Assembly: GCA_030141605.1 (NCBI GenBank)
Contig: JAQGDQ010001609.1
Span: forward strand, 1 to 32,644
Length of the DNA: 32,644 nucleotides
Direction: 5' to 3'
DNA from: Tubiluchus corallicola
Taxonomy: Eukaryota; Priapulida; Priapulimorpha; Priapulimorphida; Tubiluchidae
The notes beneath the pieces were generated by a model that worked only from the letters and a program-made list of their open reading frames with translations, ran no database searches and was not told the origin of the DNA. The position numbers and the translations under genes were made by a program. Below are positions 1 to 9,586 of the stretch, piece after piece. Numbering within the stretch: position 1 is the stretch's first letter; every line of letters starts with the position of its first letter.

Positions 1-697
1 ATGTTGATTTTGCCAATAGACATGTTGATTTTGCTAATGGACATGTTGATTTTACCAATGGACATGTTGATTTTGCCAATAGACATGTTGATTTTGCTAA
101 TGGACATGTTGATTTTGCCAATGGACATGTTGATTTTGCCAATAGACATGTTGATTTTGCCAATGGACATGTTGATTTTGCCAATGGACATGTTGATTTT
201 GCCAATAGACATGTTGATTTTGCCAATGGACATGTTGATTTTGCCAATGGACATGTTGATTTTGCCAATGGACATGTTGATTTTGCCAATGGACATGTTG
301 ATTTTGCCAATGGACATGTTGATTTTGCCAATGGACATGTTGATTTTGCCAATGGACATGTTGATTTTGCCAATGGACATGTTGATTTTGCCAATGGACA
401 TGTTGATTTTGCCAATGGACATGTTGATTTTGCCAATAGACATGTTGATTTTGCTAATGGACATGTTGATTTTGCCAATGGACATGTTGATTTTGCCAAT
501 GGACATGTTGATTTTGCCAATGGACATGTTGATTTTGCCAATGGACACGTGGATTTTGCCAATGGACATGTTGATTTTGCCAGTGAACATGTTGATTTTG
601 CCAATGGACATGTTGATTTTGCCAATGGACATGTTGATTTTGCCAATGGACATGTTGATTTCGCCAATGGACATGTTGATTTTGCCAATGGACATGT
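1..697. repeat. 21-bp minisatellite, about 33 copies
   Basis: The unit is atgttgattttgccaatggac (21 bp), repeated head to tail from the first base of the window, so the array probably starts outside it. Common variants are ccaatagac and ctaatggac. The last copies run into gttccaaaaaatttagttt, which is itself repeated twice (about 697-733). Because 21 is a multiple of 3 and the unit lacks stops in some frames, both strands show long open frames (MLILPMD on +, HVHWQNQ on -). I read these as artefacts. It lies upstream of the first visible PGGHG exon, so it is probably intronic. Confidence 0.97.
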
Positions 698-983
698 TCC
701 AAAAAATTTAGTTTATGTTCCAAAAAATTTAGTTTCCTCTTCATGTCTACACAAGAATGAAATTAAAATTTCTCCAACAATGTGTGGACCATTCATTTTT
801 GGGGTGTCATATTCATGTCTTAAAATGATTGAATTTGCACTAGCACGGATCAGTACCGTTTGAGTTTTGGTAAACTAAAACTGATCGTGGGGCGGTTTGT
901 TGGCAGATAAACCATTTTGTCACATTCGTGTCTCTTTTTTGTTCATATTTTGGTTTTGTACTTTTACGAAATGTTACCTCCAA
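698..983. other. Intron sequence, no gene seen
   Basis: Non-repetitive AT-rich sequence between the 21-bp array and the duplicated exon start. I see no exon with good splice sites and no homology. It is presumably part of the PGGHG intron preceding the exon at 1110. Confidence 0.5.
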
Positions 984-1088
984 TCATTCAGCCTTCATTG
1001 TAGATCTGTGTAAAAGTCCAACTGGACCGGCTATGACGTGGGCAATGTTCCCTCCCGTCATTCAGCATTCATTGTAGATCTGTGTAAA
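984..1088 (+). repeat. Partial duplication of a PGGHG exon start with its upstream intron
   Basis: Bases 1014-1050 match exon bases 1115-1151 with one mismatch (ctgg versus ccgg). The preceding 984-1014 matches 1058-1088. The first copy lacks the polypyrimidine tract and AG acceptor that the real exon has at 1098-1109, so it is a non-splicing fragment. It records a local tandem duplication, or a gene-conversion scrap, of the exon boundary. Confidence 0.85.
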
Positions 1089-1109
1089 TGTTGTTGGTTT
1101 TTATTCTAG

Positions 1110-1238
1110 GTGACAAGTCCAACCGGACCGGCTATGACGTGGGCAATGTTCACGATTGGCTGGTTGGAGCTGGGTGATCATAAGAAAGCTGCGGAGCTGT
1201 TTCAGAAGAACTTTCAGTACATCATACCTCCGTTCAAG
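1110..1238 (+). CDS. PGGHG: PGGHG (ATHL1) internal exon, GPAMTW segment
   Basis: A 43-codon exon bounded by acceptor ttattctag (ends 1109) and donor AAG|gtgagg (GT at 1239). It begins VTSPTGPAMTWAMFTIGW and ends with IIPPFK; the end is phase 0. GPAMTW followed by a WxELGD-type stretch matches the C-terminal part of the catalytic (alpha/alpha)6-barrel of glycoside hydrolase family 65 protein-glucosylgalactosylhydroxylysine glucosidase, known in vertebrates as PGGHG or ATHL1. That enzyme removes glucose from glucosyl-galactosyl-hydroxylysine of collagen. The next exon begins IWSE, giving FK|IWSE across the junction, as expected for the family. Earlier exons lie outside the window. Assignment is from remembered family motifs, supported by phase-consistent joining to two further exons. 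Confidence 0.85.
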
Positions 1239-1246
1239 GTGAGGTC

Positions 1247-3655
1247 GAGAGGCGTGGTTTGTACAGTCACTGTGGAGTAGTTCTGTAATGATACACTGAT
1301 GCATCATGATATGCGTATCATTGAGAGGTGTGGTTTGTACAGTCACTGTGGACTAGGTCTGTAATGATACACTGATGCATCATGGTATGCATATCATTGA
1401 GAGGCGTGGTTTGTACAGTCACTGTGGACTAGTTCTGTAATGATACACTGATGCATCATGATATGCGTATCGTTGAGAGGCATAGTTTGTGCAGTCACTG
1501 TGGAGTAGGTCTGTAATGATACACTGATGCATCATGATATGTGTATCGTTGAGAGGCGTGGTTTGTACAGTCACTGTGGTGGTCTGTAATGATACACTGA
1601 TGCATATGTATGCGTATCTTGAGAGTAGTTCTGTAATGATACACTGATGCATCATGATATGCGTATCATTGAGAGGCGTGGTTTGTACAGTCACTGTGGA
1701 CTAGGTCTGTAATGATACACTGATGCATCATGATATGCGTATCATTGAGAGGCGTGGTTTGTACAGTCACTGTGGACTAGGTCTGTAATGATACACTGAT
1801 GCATCATGATATGCGTATCGTTGAGAGGCATAGTTTGTACAGTCACTGTGGTCTTGGTCTGTAATGATACACTGATGCATTATGATATGCGTATCATTGA
1901 GGGGCATAGTTTGTGCAGTCACTGTGGAGTAGGTCTGTAATGATACACTGATCCATCATGATATGCGTATCTTTGAGAGGCATAGTTTGTACAGTCACTG
2001 TGGACTAGGTCTGTAATGATACACTGATGCATCATGGTATGCATATCGTTGAGAGGCGTAGTTTGTACAGTCACTGTGGACTAGGTCTGTAATGATACAC
2101 TGATGCATCATGATATGCGTATCTTTGAGAGGCATAGTTTGTACAGTCACTGTGGTCTTGGTCTGTAATGATACACTGATGCATTATGATATGCGTATCA
2201 TTGAGGGGCATAGTTTGTGCAGTCACTGTGGAGTAGGTCTGTAATGATACACTGATCCATCATGATATGCGTATCTTTGAGAGGCATAGTTTGTACAGTC
2301 ACTGTGGACTAGGTCTGTAATGATACACTGATGCATCATGGTATGCATATCGTTGAGAGGCGTAGTTTGTGCAGTCACTGTGGACTAGGTCTGTAATGAT
2401 ACACTGATACATCATGATATGCGTATCTTTGAGAGGCATAGTTTGTGCAGTCACTGTGGACTAGGTCTGTAATGATACACTGATGCATTATGATATGCGT
2501 ATCGTTGAGAGGCGTAGTTTGTACAGTCACTTTGGAGTAGGTCTGTAATGATACACTGATGCATCATGATATGCGTATCGTTGAGGGGAGTAGTTTGTGC
2601 AGTCACTGTGGACTAGGTCTGTAATGATACACTGATGCATCTTGGTATGTGTATCGTTGAGAGGCATAGTTTGTACAGTCACTGTGGACTAGGTCTGTAA
2701 TGTGATACACTGATGCATCATGATATGTGTATCGTTGAGAGGCGTAGTTTGTACAGTCACTTTGGAGTAGGTCTGTAATGATACACTGATGCATCATGGT
2801 ATGCGTATCGTTGAGAGGCATAGTTTGTACAGTCACTGTGGACTAGGTCTGTAATGTGATACACTGATGCATCATGATATGTGTATCGTTGAGAGGCGTA
2901 GTTTGTACAGTCACTTTGGAGTAGGTCTGTAATGATACACTGATGCATCATGATATGCGTATCGTTGAGAGGCATAGTTTGTACAGTCACTGTGGACTAG
3001 GTCTGTAATGATACACTGATGCATCATGGTATGCATATCGTTGAGAGGCATAGTTTGTACAGTCACTGTGGACTAGGTCTGTAATGATACACTGATGCAT
3101 CATGGTATGTGTATCGTCGAGGGGCATAGTTTGTACAGTCACTGTGGACTAGGTCTGTAATGATACACTGATGCATCATGGTATGCATATCGTTGAGAGG
3201 CGTAGTTTGTACAGTCACTGTGGACTAGGTCTGTAATGATACACTGATGCATCATGATATGCGTATCTTTGAGAGGCATAGTTTGTACAGTCACTGTGGT
3301 CTTGGTCTGTAATGATACACTGATGCATTATGATATGCGTATCATTGAGGGGCATAGTTTGTGCAGTCACTGTGGAGTAGGTCTGTAATGATACACTGAT
3401 CCATCATGATATGCGTATCTTTGAGAGGCATAGTTTGTACAGTCACTGTGGACTAGGTCTGTAATGATACACTGATGCATCATGGTATGCATATCGTTGA
3501 GAGGCATAGTTTGTACAGTCACTGTGGACTAGGTCTGTAATGATACACTGATGCATCATGGTATGTGTATCGTCGAGGGGCATAGTTTGTACAGTCACTG
3601 TGGACTAGGTCTGTAATGTGATACACTGATGCATCATGATATGCGTATCATTGTA
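1247..3655. repeat. 76-bp minisatellite filling a PGGHG intron, about 31 copies
   Basis: The repeat starts 8 bp after the splice donor at 1239. A typical unit contains ggtttgtacagtcactgtgg, then gtctgtaatgatacactg, then the perfect palindrome tgatgcatca, then tatgcgtatcattgagagg. Successive units begin at 1251, 1327, 1403 and 1479, giving a 76-bp period; a few units carry a 2-bp insertion (gtaatgtgatac). Higher-order structure is present: a four-unit block with diagnostic variants (ggtcttgg, gatccatcatg) recurs near 1840, 2140 and 3290, and a two-unit block recurs near 2690 and 2845. Short minus-strand open frames here are artefacts. The tgatac and gtatca flanks could let each unit fold as an imperfect hairpin. 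Confidence 0.97.
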
Positions 3656-4061
3656 GTACAGACCCGTGTCCTGATAATCCGAGTCGATGGTATTTAGCAT
3701 ATCAGCACGCACTTGACTGTATGCTGATAAAAACGTTGTGAAGTAATTCAAGTTAACTGGTGAAACGTCATTGTATCACCTTCCCAGTGTGCACCACTGT
3801 ATCGCCTTCCCAGTGTGCACCACTGATTCACCAAAACACATTATTCATCTTATTGACAATATAAAGTAATTTAAACTTTTGCTTGATTAGTGAAGATTGT
3901 GCTACAGATGCTGTCATTGTTTTTTCACATTTTAAACAATGTTACCTAAACTAGTTTCAGATGCCGTACCATCAAAACAGCTTCACCTAATGGTCACAGA
4001 AGTATTTTAAATTTTCAAAAATCGAGGTCTGTGCGCAATAAGACGTTCTTAATGTTTTTAG
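3656..4061 (+). other. 3' part of PGGHG intron with a 26-bp duplication and an old dispersed repeat
   Basis: Between the 76-bp array and the next exon lies unique AT-rich intron. At 3772-3823 a 26-bp unit (tgtatcaccttcccagtgtg and following) occurs twice, with a partial third copy. Bases 3925-4020 resemble 10638-10722 elsewhere in the window (atgttacctaaactagtttc versus atgttatctaaacttgtttc), so this is an old copy of a dispersed element. The intron ends at acceptor tgtttttag (AG at 4060-4061). Confidence 0.7.
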
Positions 4062-4213
4062 ATTTGGTCAGAATTAAAACGCCGAAAAGGGGCGGTCAAT
4101 TTTATAACCGGGATGGGAGGATTTCTCCAAGCACTTCTTTTTGGCTATGGAGGTGTGCGAATACGAGATGATCGTCTTGAGTTCAATCCTGTCTTACCAG
4201 CCAACACTACAGA
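4062..4213 (+). CDS. PGGHG: PGGHG (ATHL1) exon with GAVNF-TGMGGFLQA motif
   Basis: A 152-nt exon (50 codons plus 2 nt, entering in phase 0). It reads IWSE, a basic stretch LKRRKGAVNF, then ITGMGGFLQALLFGYGG, VRIRDDRLEFNPVLPANTT and a split Glu codon. The GAVNF-TGMGGFLQA segment is the hallmark of the C-terminal part of PGGHG/ATHL1 and related GH65 enzymes, where it closes the catalytic barrel before the beta-sandwich tail. The donor is ACAGA|gtaagag at 4213/4214. The final G of the Glu codon comes from 6959. If the donor is not used the next codon is TAA (4215-4217), so read-through ends the protein at ANTTE. The last 44 nt and the donor are the template of the adjoining 91-bp array. Confidence 0.88.
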
Positions 4214-5520
4214 GTAAGAGCGTGTTATTTTATGATCAATAATGTCTATGAATCAATTATGATCGTCTTGAGTTCAATCCTGTCTTACCAGCCAACACTA
4301 CAGAGTAAGAGCGTGTTATTTTATGATCAATAATGTCTATGAATCAGTTATGATCGTCTTGAGTTCAATCCTGTCTTACCAGCCAACACTACAGAGTAAG
4401 AGCGTGTTATTTTATGATCAATAATGTCTATGAATCAGTTATGATCGTCTTGAGTTCAATCCTGTCTTACCAGACAACACTACAGAGTAAGAGCGTGTTA
4501 TTTTATGATCAATAATGTCTATGAATCAGTTATGATCGTCTTGAGTTCAATCCTGTCTTACCAGCCAACACTACAGAGTAAGAGCGTGTTATTTTATGAT
4601 CAATAATGTCTATGAATCAGTTATGATCGTCTTGAGTTCAATCCTGTCTTACCAGACAACACTACAGAGTAAGAGCGTGTTATTTTATGATCAATAATGT
4701 CTATGAATCAATTATGATCGTCTTGAGTTCAATCCTGTCTTACCAGACAACACTACAGAGTAAGAGCGTGTTATTTTATGATCAATAATGTCTATGAATC
4801 AGTTATGATCGTCTTGAGTTCAATCCTGTCTTACCAGACAACACTACAGAGTAAGAGCGTGTTATTTTATGATCAATAATGTCTATGAATCAATTATGAT
4901 CGTCTTGAGTTCAATCCTGTCTTACCAGACAACACTACAGAGTAAGAGCGTGTTATTTTATGATCAATAATGTCTATGAATCAATTATGATCGTCTTGAG
5001 TTCAATCCTGTCTTACCAGACAACACTACAGAGTAAGAGCGTGTTATTTTATGATCAATAATGTCTATGAATCAATTATGATAGTCTTGAGTTCAATCCT
5101 GTCTTACCAGACAACACTACAGAGTAAGAGCGTGTTATTTTATGATCAATAATGTCTATGAATCAATTATGATCGTCTTGAGTTCAATCCTGTCTTACCA
5201 GACAACACTACAGAGTAAGAGCGTGTTATTTTATGATCAATAATGTCTATGAATCAATTATGATCGTCTTGAGTTCAATCCTGTCTTACCAGCCAACACT
5301 ACAGAGTAAGAGCGTGTTATTTTATGATCAATAATGTCTATGAATCAATTATGATCGTCTTGAGTTCAATCCTGTCTTACCAGACAACACTACAGAGTAA
5401 GAGCGTGTTATTTTATGATCAATAATGTCTATGAATCAATTATGATCGTCTTGAGTTCAATCCTGTCTTACCAGCCAACACTACAGAGTAAGAGCGTGTT
5501 ATTTTATGATCAATAATGTC
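4170..5520 (+). repeat. 91-bp array copying the exon 3' end and 5' splice site, about 15 copies
   Basis: Copies of gatcgtcttgagttcaatcc begin at 4170, 4261, 4352 and every 91 bp to 5444. Each copy carries the last 44 nt of the PGGHG exon, the donor cagagtaagag, and about 47 nt of intron ending gtctatgaatcarttat. The copies are almost identical. The commonest differences are gcc/gac (Ala/Asp in the copied frame) and caatta/cagtta. The array abuts the 61-bp array at about 5521, where gtcta occurs in both. High identity implies recent expansion or ongoing homogenisation. Every downstream donor is functional-looking, but its use would retain the TAA at 4215. Confidence 0.97.
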
Positions 5521-6695
5521 TACTTCCAGTTTCACATGATTAAAAGCCGGGAGCTGTTTGCCTGAGGCATATCCCATGTCCTACTTCCAGTTTCACATGA
5601 TTAAAAGCTGGGAGCTGTTTGCCTGAGGCATATCTCATGTCCTAGTTCCAGTTTCACATGATTAAAAGCTGGAAGCTGTTTGCCTGAGGCATATCCCATG
5701 TCCTAGTTCCATTTTCACATGATTAAAAGCTGGGAGCTGTTTGCCTGAGGCATATCTCATGTCCTAGTTCCAGTTTCACATGATTAAAAGCTGGGAGCTG
5801 TTTGCCTGAGGCATATCCCATGTCCTAGTTCCATTTTCACATGATTAAAAGCTGGGAGCTGTTTGCCTGAGGCATATCCCATGTCCTAGTTCCAGTTTCA
5901 CATGATTAAAAGCTGGGAGCTGCTTGCCTGAGGCATATCCCATATCCTACTTCCAGTTTCACATGATTAAAACTGGGAGCTGTTTGCCTGAGGCATATCC
6001 TATGTCCTAGTTCCAGTTTCACATGATTAAAAGCTGGGAGCTGTTTGCCTGAGGCATATCCCATATCCTACTTCCAGTTTCACATGATTAAAAGCTGGGA
6101 GCTGTTTACTTGAGGCATATCCTATGTCCTAGTTCCAGTTTCACATGATTAAAAGCTGGGAGCTGTTTGCCTGAGGCATATCCTATGTCCTAGTTCCAGT
6201 TTCACATGATTAAAAGCTGGGAGCTGTTTGCCTGAGACGTATCCCATGTCCTAGTTCCAATTTCACATGATTAAAAGCTGGGAGCTGTTTGCCTGAGACA
6301 TATCCCATGCCCTAGTTCCAGTTTCACATGATTAAAAGTTGGGAGTTGTTTGCCTGAGGCATATCCCATGTCCTACTTCCAGTTTCACATGATTAAAAGT
6401 TGGGAGCTGTTTGCCTGAGGCATATCCTATGCCCTAGTTCCAGCTTCACATGATTAAAAGCTGGGAGCTGTTTGCCTGAGGCATATCCCATGCCCTAGTT
6501 CCAGTTTCACATGATTAAAAGTTGGGAGCTGTTTGCCTGAGGCATATCCCATGTCCTACTTCCAGTTTCACATGATTAAAAGTTGGGAGCTGTTTGCCTG
6601 AGGCATATCCTATGCCCTAGTTCCAGCTTCACATGATTAAAAGCTGGGAGCTGTTTGCCTGAGGCATATCCCATGTCCTAATTTCAGTTTCACAG
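5521..6695. repeat. 61-bp intronic minisatellite, about 19 copies
   Basis: The unit contains ttccagtttcacatgatt, aaaagctgggagctgtttg and cctgaggcatatcccatg. Copies start at 5521, 5582, 5643 and so on with a 61-bp period. One copy near 5970 lacks a base. Variation is greater than in the 91-bp array next door (ctactt/ctagtt, ggcatat/gacatat, tcccatg/tcctatg). Each unit contains tccag preceded by a short pyrimidine-containing tract, a weak 3'-splice-site look-alike. The array lies wholly in the last PGGHG intron. Confidence 0.96.
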
Positions 6696-6958
6696 CTACT
6701 CTAGTCTTCTAGCGACCATCATATTTTTGCTTACTATGTATGTTTGTTAGGAATATAGTTATTTACTTCACACTTTAAAAAACAATCCGTAATGCGTTGC
6801 AAAATATCTGTTTTGTTTTTTAAATTGAAAGCAGGATTGTTCGTTAATTCTTCTATGATTTGTGTTTTATTGTTAGGAATCAGAATATGACTGTTAGGCG
6901 CTGTACTTAGAAAATGTGTTTACTTTTCCTTTAACAATTTGTCAATTTTATTATCTAG
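6696..6958 (+). other. End of last PGGHG intron
   Basis: Unique AT-rich sequence after the 61-bp array, ending in a pyrimidine-rich stretch and acceptor ttattatctag (AG at 6957-6958). Nothing else recognised. Confidence 0.7.
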
Positions 6959-7271
6959 GATGGTCATAACTCATCTTGATTACCTCGGAGCAGCTTTCAA
7001 TATTAGATGGAATAACGAGATTGTGGAGTTCATTATGACGTCCAACGTCGAAGTTGACCGACCGTTCTGGATTTATTTTTACAAAACTAAACAATTCCTT
7101 TCTCTTGAATTGAACAAAGGTCTTCAGTTCAGACACGGGCGTGTCGCCATCATGTGTACGGAGAAGTCGAAGGGAAGAAACGTCGTATCATCTTGTTCAA
7201 CATTGATGCTGGTCGGTGTGGCATTGATGATTTTAGACTGTCTGTCATGGTCTGCAACATTTCAGTATTAA
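6959..7271 (+). CDS. PGGHG: PGGHG (ATHL1) terminal exon and stop
   Basis: The exon enters with one base completing the Glu codon of the previous exon. It then reads MVITHLDYLGAAFNIRWNNE and continues to TAA at 7269-7271, about 103 codons. The first half (LDYLGAAFNIRWNNEIVEF) fits the beta-sandwich tail of PGGHG, which has alternating hydrophobic and aromatic residues. The end is unusual: a hydrophobic stretch, STLMLVGVALMILDCLSW, lies just before the C-terminus and could be a membrane anchor or a buried strand pair. Phase continuity across all three exons is the main support. I did not recognise an AATAAA signal just downstream. Confidence 0.78.
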
Positions 7272-7493
7272 TGTACAGCATCTGACTGCTTCTTCAAAGA
7301 CGTGCTTGGAGCAAATTTGGCAGCAGCACATTCTAGTCATTTTACTTTTGTCATTTTTGCATATTATTATTTTATATACGACATTTATTATATTATATTT
7401 TATTTATTATTTTTTATGGTCATTTTTATGTTGCACAGTGAAGCCCCTCTATACCGCCATCTTTGGGCCTGCAGATAAAGTTGGCGTTAAGCG
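7272..7493 (+). other. Probable PGGHG 3' UTR and flank
   Basis: AT-rich sequence with a long ttattatattatattttattt stretch, then cagtgaagcccctctatacc at about 7437. The latter resembles the start of pogo/Tigger-like transposon ends (cagtgaa-cc-ctataa), but no partner end or TA duplication is visible, so I leave it as a possibility. The last bases already contain the gagtttggcattataac motif of the next array. Confidence 0.5.
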
Positions 7494-9586
7494 AGTTTGG
7501 CATTATAACAAGGTGCATTAATGCATAATGTCTCATTATAACGAGGTGCATTAGTGCATAATGTCTCATTATAACAAGGTGCAGTAATGCATAATGTCTC
7601 ATTATAACAAGGTGCATTAATGCATAACGTCTCATTATAACAAGGTGCATTAATACATAATGTCTCGTAAGTCACTATACCCTTGAGTTTGGACTTATAA
7701 CAAGGTGCATTAATACATAATGTCTCGTAAGTCACTATAACCTTGAGTTTGGCATTATAACAAGGTGCATTAATGCATAATGTCTCGTAAGTCACTATAA
7801 CCTTGAGTTTCTCATTACAACACGGTGCATTAATACATAATGTCTCGTAAGTCACTATAACCTTGAGTTTGGCATTATAACAAAGTGCGTTAATGCATAA
7901 TGTCTCATTATAACAAGGTGCATTAATGCATAATGTCTCATTATAACAAGGTGCATTAATGCATAATGTCTCATTATAACAAGGTGCATTAATACATAAT
8001 GTCTCGTAAGTCACTATACCCTTGAGTTTGGACTTATAACAAGGTGCATTAATACATAATGTCTCGTAAGTCACTATAACCTTGAGTTTGGCATTACAAC
8101 AAGGTGCATTAATACATAATGTCTCGTAAGTCACTATAACCTTGAGTTTGGCATTATAACAAGGTGCATTAATACATAATGTCTCGTAAGTCACTATAAC
8201 CTTGAGTTTCTCATTACAACACGGTGCATTAATACATATCTCGTAAGTCACTATACACTTGAGTTTGGCATTACAACAAGGTGCATTAATACATAATGTT
8301 TCATTAGTCACTATAACCTTGAGTTTGGCATTACAACAAGGTGCATTAATACATAATGTTTCATTAGTCACTATAACCTTGAGTTTGGCATTATAACAAG
8401 GTGCATTAATGCATAATGTCTCGTAAGTCACTATAACCTTGAGTTTGGCATTACAACAAGGTGCATTAATACATAATGTCTCAAAAGTCACTATAACCTT
8501 GAGTTTGGCATTATAACAAGGTGCATTAATGCATAATATCTCGTAAGTCACTATAACCTTGAGTTTGGCATTACAACAAGATGCATTAATACATAATGTC
8601 TCGTAAGTCACTATAACCTTGAGTTTGGCATTATAACAAGGTGCATTAATGCATAATATCTCGTAAGTCACTATACACTTGAGTTTGGCATTACAACAAG
8701 GTGCATTAATACATAATGTCTCGTAAGTCACTAAACACTTGAGTTTGGCATTATAACAAGGTGCATTAATGCATAATGTCTCGTAAGTCACTATAACCTT
8801 GAGTTTGGCATTACAACAAGGTGCATTAATACATAATGTCTCGTAAGTCACTATAACCTTGAGTTTGGCATTACAACAAGGTGCATTAATACATAATGTC
8901 TCGTAAGTCACTATAACCTTGAGTTTGGCATTATAACAAGGTGCATTAATGCATAATGTCTCGTAAGTCACTATAACCTTGAGTTTGGCATTACAACAAG
9001 GTGCATTAATGCATAATGTCTCGTAAGTCACTGTAACCTTGAGTTTGGCATTACAACAAGGTGCATTAATACATAATGTCTCGTAAGTCACTATAACCTT
9101 GAGTTTGGCATTACAACAAGGTGCATTAATACATAATGTCTCGTAAGTCACTATAACCTTGAGTTTGGCATTACAACAAGGTGCATTAATACATAATGTC
9201 TCGTAAGTCACTATAACCTTGAGTTTGGCATTACAACAAGGTGCATTAATACATAATGTCTCGTAAGTCACTATACACTTGAGTTTGGCATTACAACAAG
9301 GTGCATTAATACATAATGTCTCGTAAGTCACTAAACACTTGAGTTTGGCATTATAACAAGGTGCATTAATACATAATGTCTCGTATGCCTCTATACTCTT
9401 TTCTTTTTGTACGGCAAAATGTTTGAAAATTGGTGCATATGAACTAATACTATAGGCAATTTTAGACAAGTGAAAATTAGACAAAAATCTTGAAAGAACT
9501 ACTGCACGTTTTCTATTTTCATTAACATTTTCGAGGTCTTGAGGAGTTTTAAAGAACAAGTCCATGGCAAGTTGGTCCTCTTGCAT
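7487..9586 (-). other. 699-codon open frame across the 60-bp array, doubtful gene
   Basis: On the minus strand a single frame runs from ATG at 9586 to a stop at 7487. The first 68 or so residues (MQEDQLAMDLFFKTPQDLEN...) come from unique sequence. The rest is about 35 repeats of a 20-residue unit (TYETLCINAPCCNAKLKVIV) or an 11-residue unit (YNETLCINAPC). Repeat units of 60 and 33 bp keep frame automatically, and the visible length changes (for example a 3-bp loss near 8236) also keep it. An in-frame TGA sits immediately before the ATG, and the same frame is open upstream to 9847. No signal peptide or known domain is seen. I think it most likely non-coding, but the unbroken frame over diverged units deserves checking. 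Confidence 0.25.
7494..9404. repeat. 60-bp and 33-bp composite minisatellite
   Basis: The main unit is 60 bp: gagtttggcattataacaag, gtgcattaatgcataatgtc, tcgtaagtcactataacctt. A shorter 33-bp form (cattataacaaggtgcatta plus atgcataatgtct) occurs in runs at 7501-7632 and 7872-7976. The core gtgcattaatgcataatg is nearly palindromic. Units differ by point changes (ttataac/ttacaac, atgcat/atacat) and a few indels. The array sits directly 3' of PGGHG and its far edge decays at tctcgtatgcctctatactc. Confidence 0.97.

Noticed and set aside
1-744. Long open frames on both strands of the 21-bp array
   Set aside because: A stop-free unit whose length is a multiple of three keeps frames open on both strands; no start context, splice sites or non-repeat domain.
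1101-2990. Minus-strand frames of 77-91 codons (MTVQTTPLNDTHIMMHQ...)
   Set aside because: Pure translation of the 76-bp intronic repeat, antisense to PGGHG; 76 is not a multiple of three, so frames break each unit or two.
1247-6695. CRISPR-like repeat-spacer arrays
   Set aside because: The units are contiguous tandem repeats without unique spacers, and the DNA is eukaryotic.
7436-7500. pogo/Tigger transposon end at cagtgaagcccctctata
   Set aside because: Resemblance only; no matching second terminus or TA duplication.
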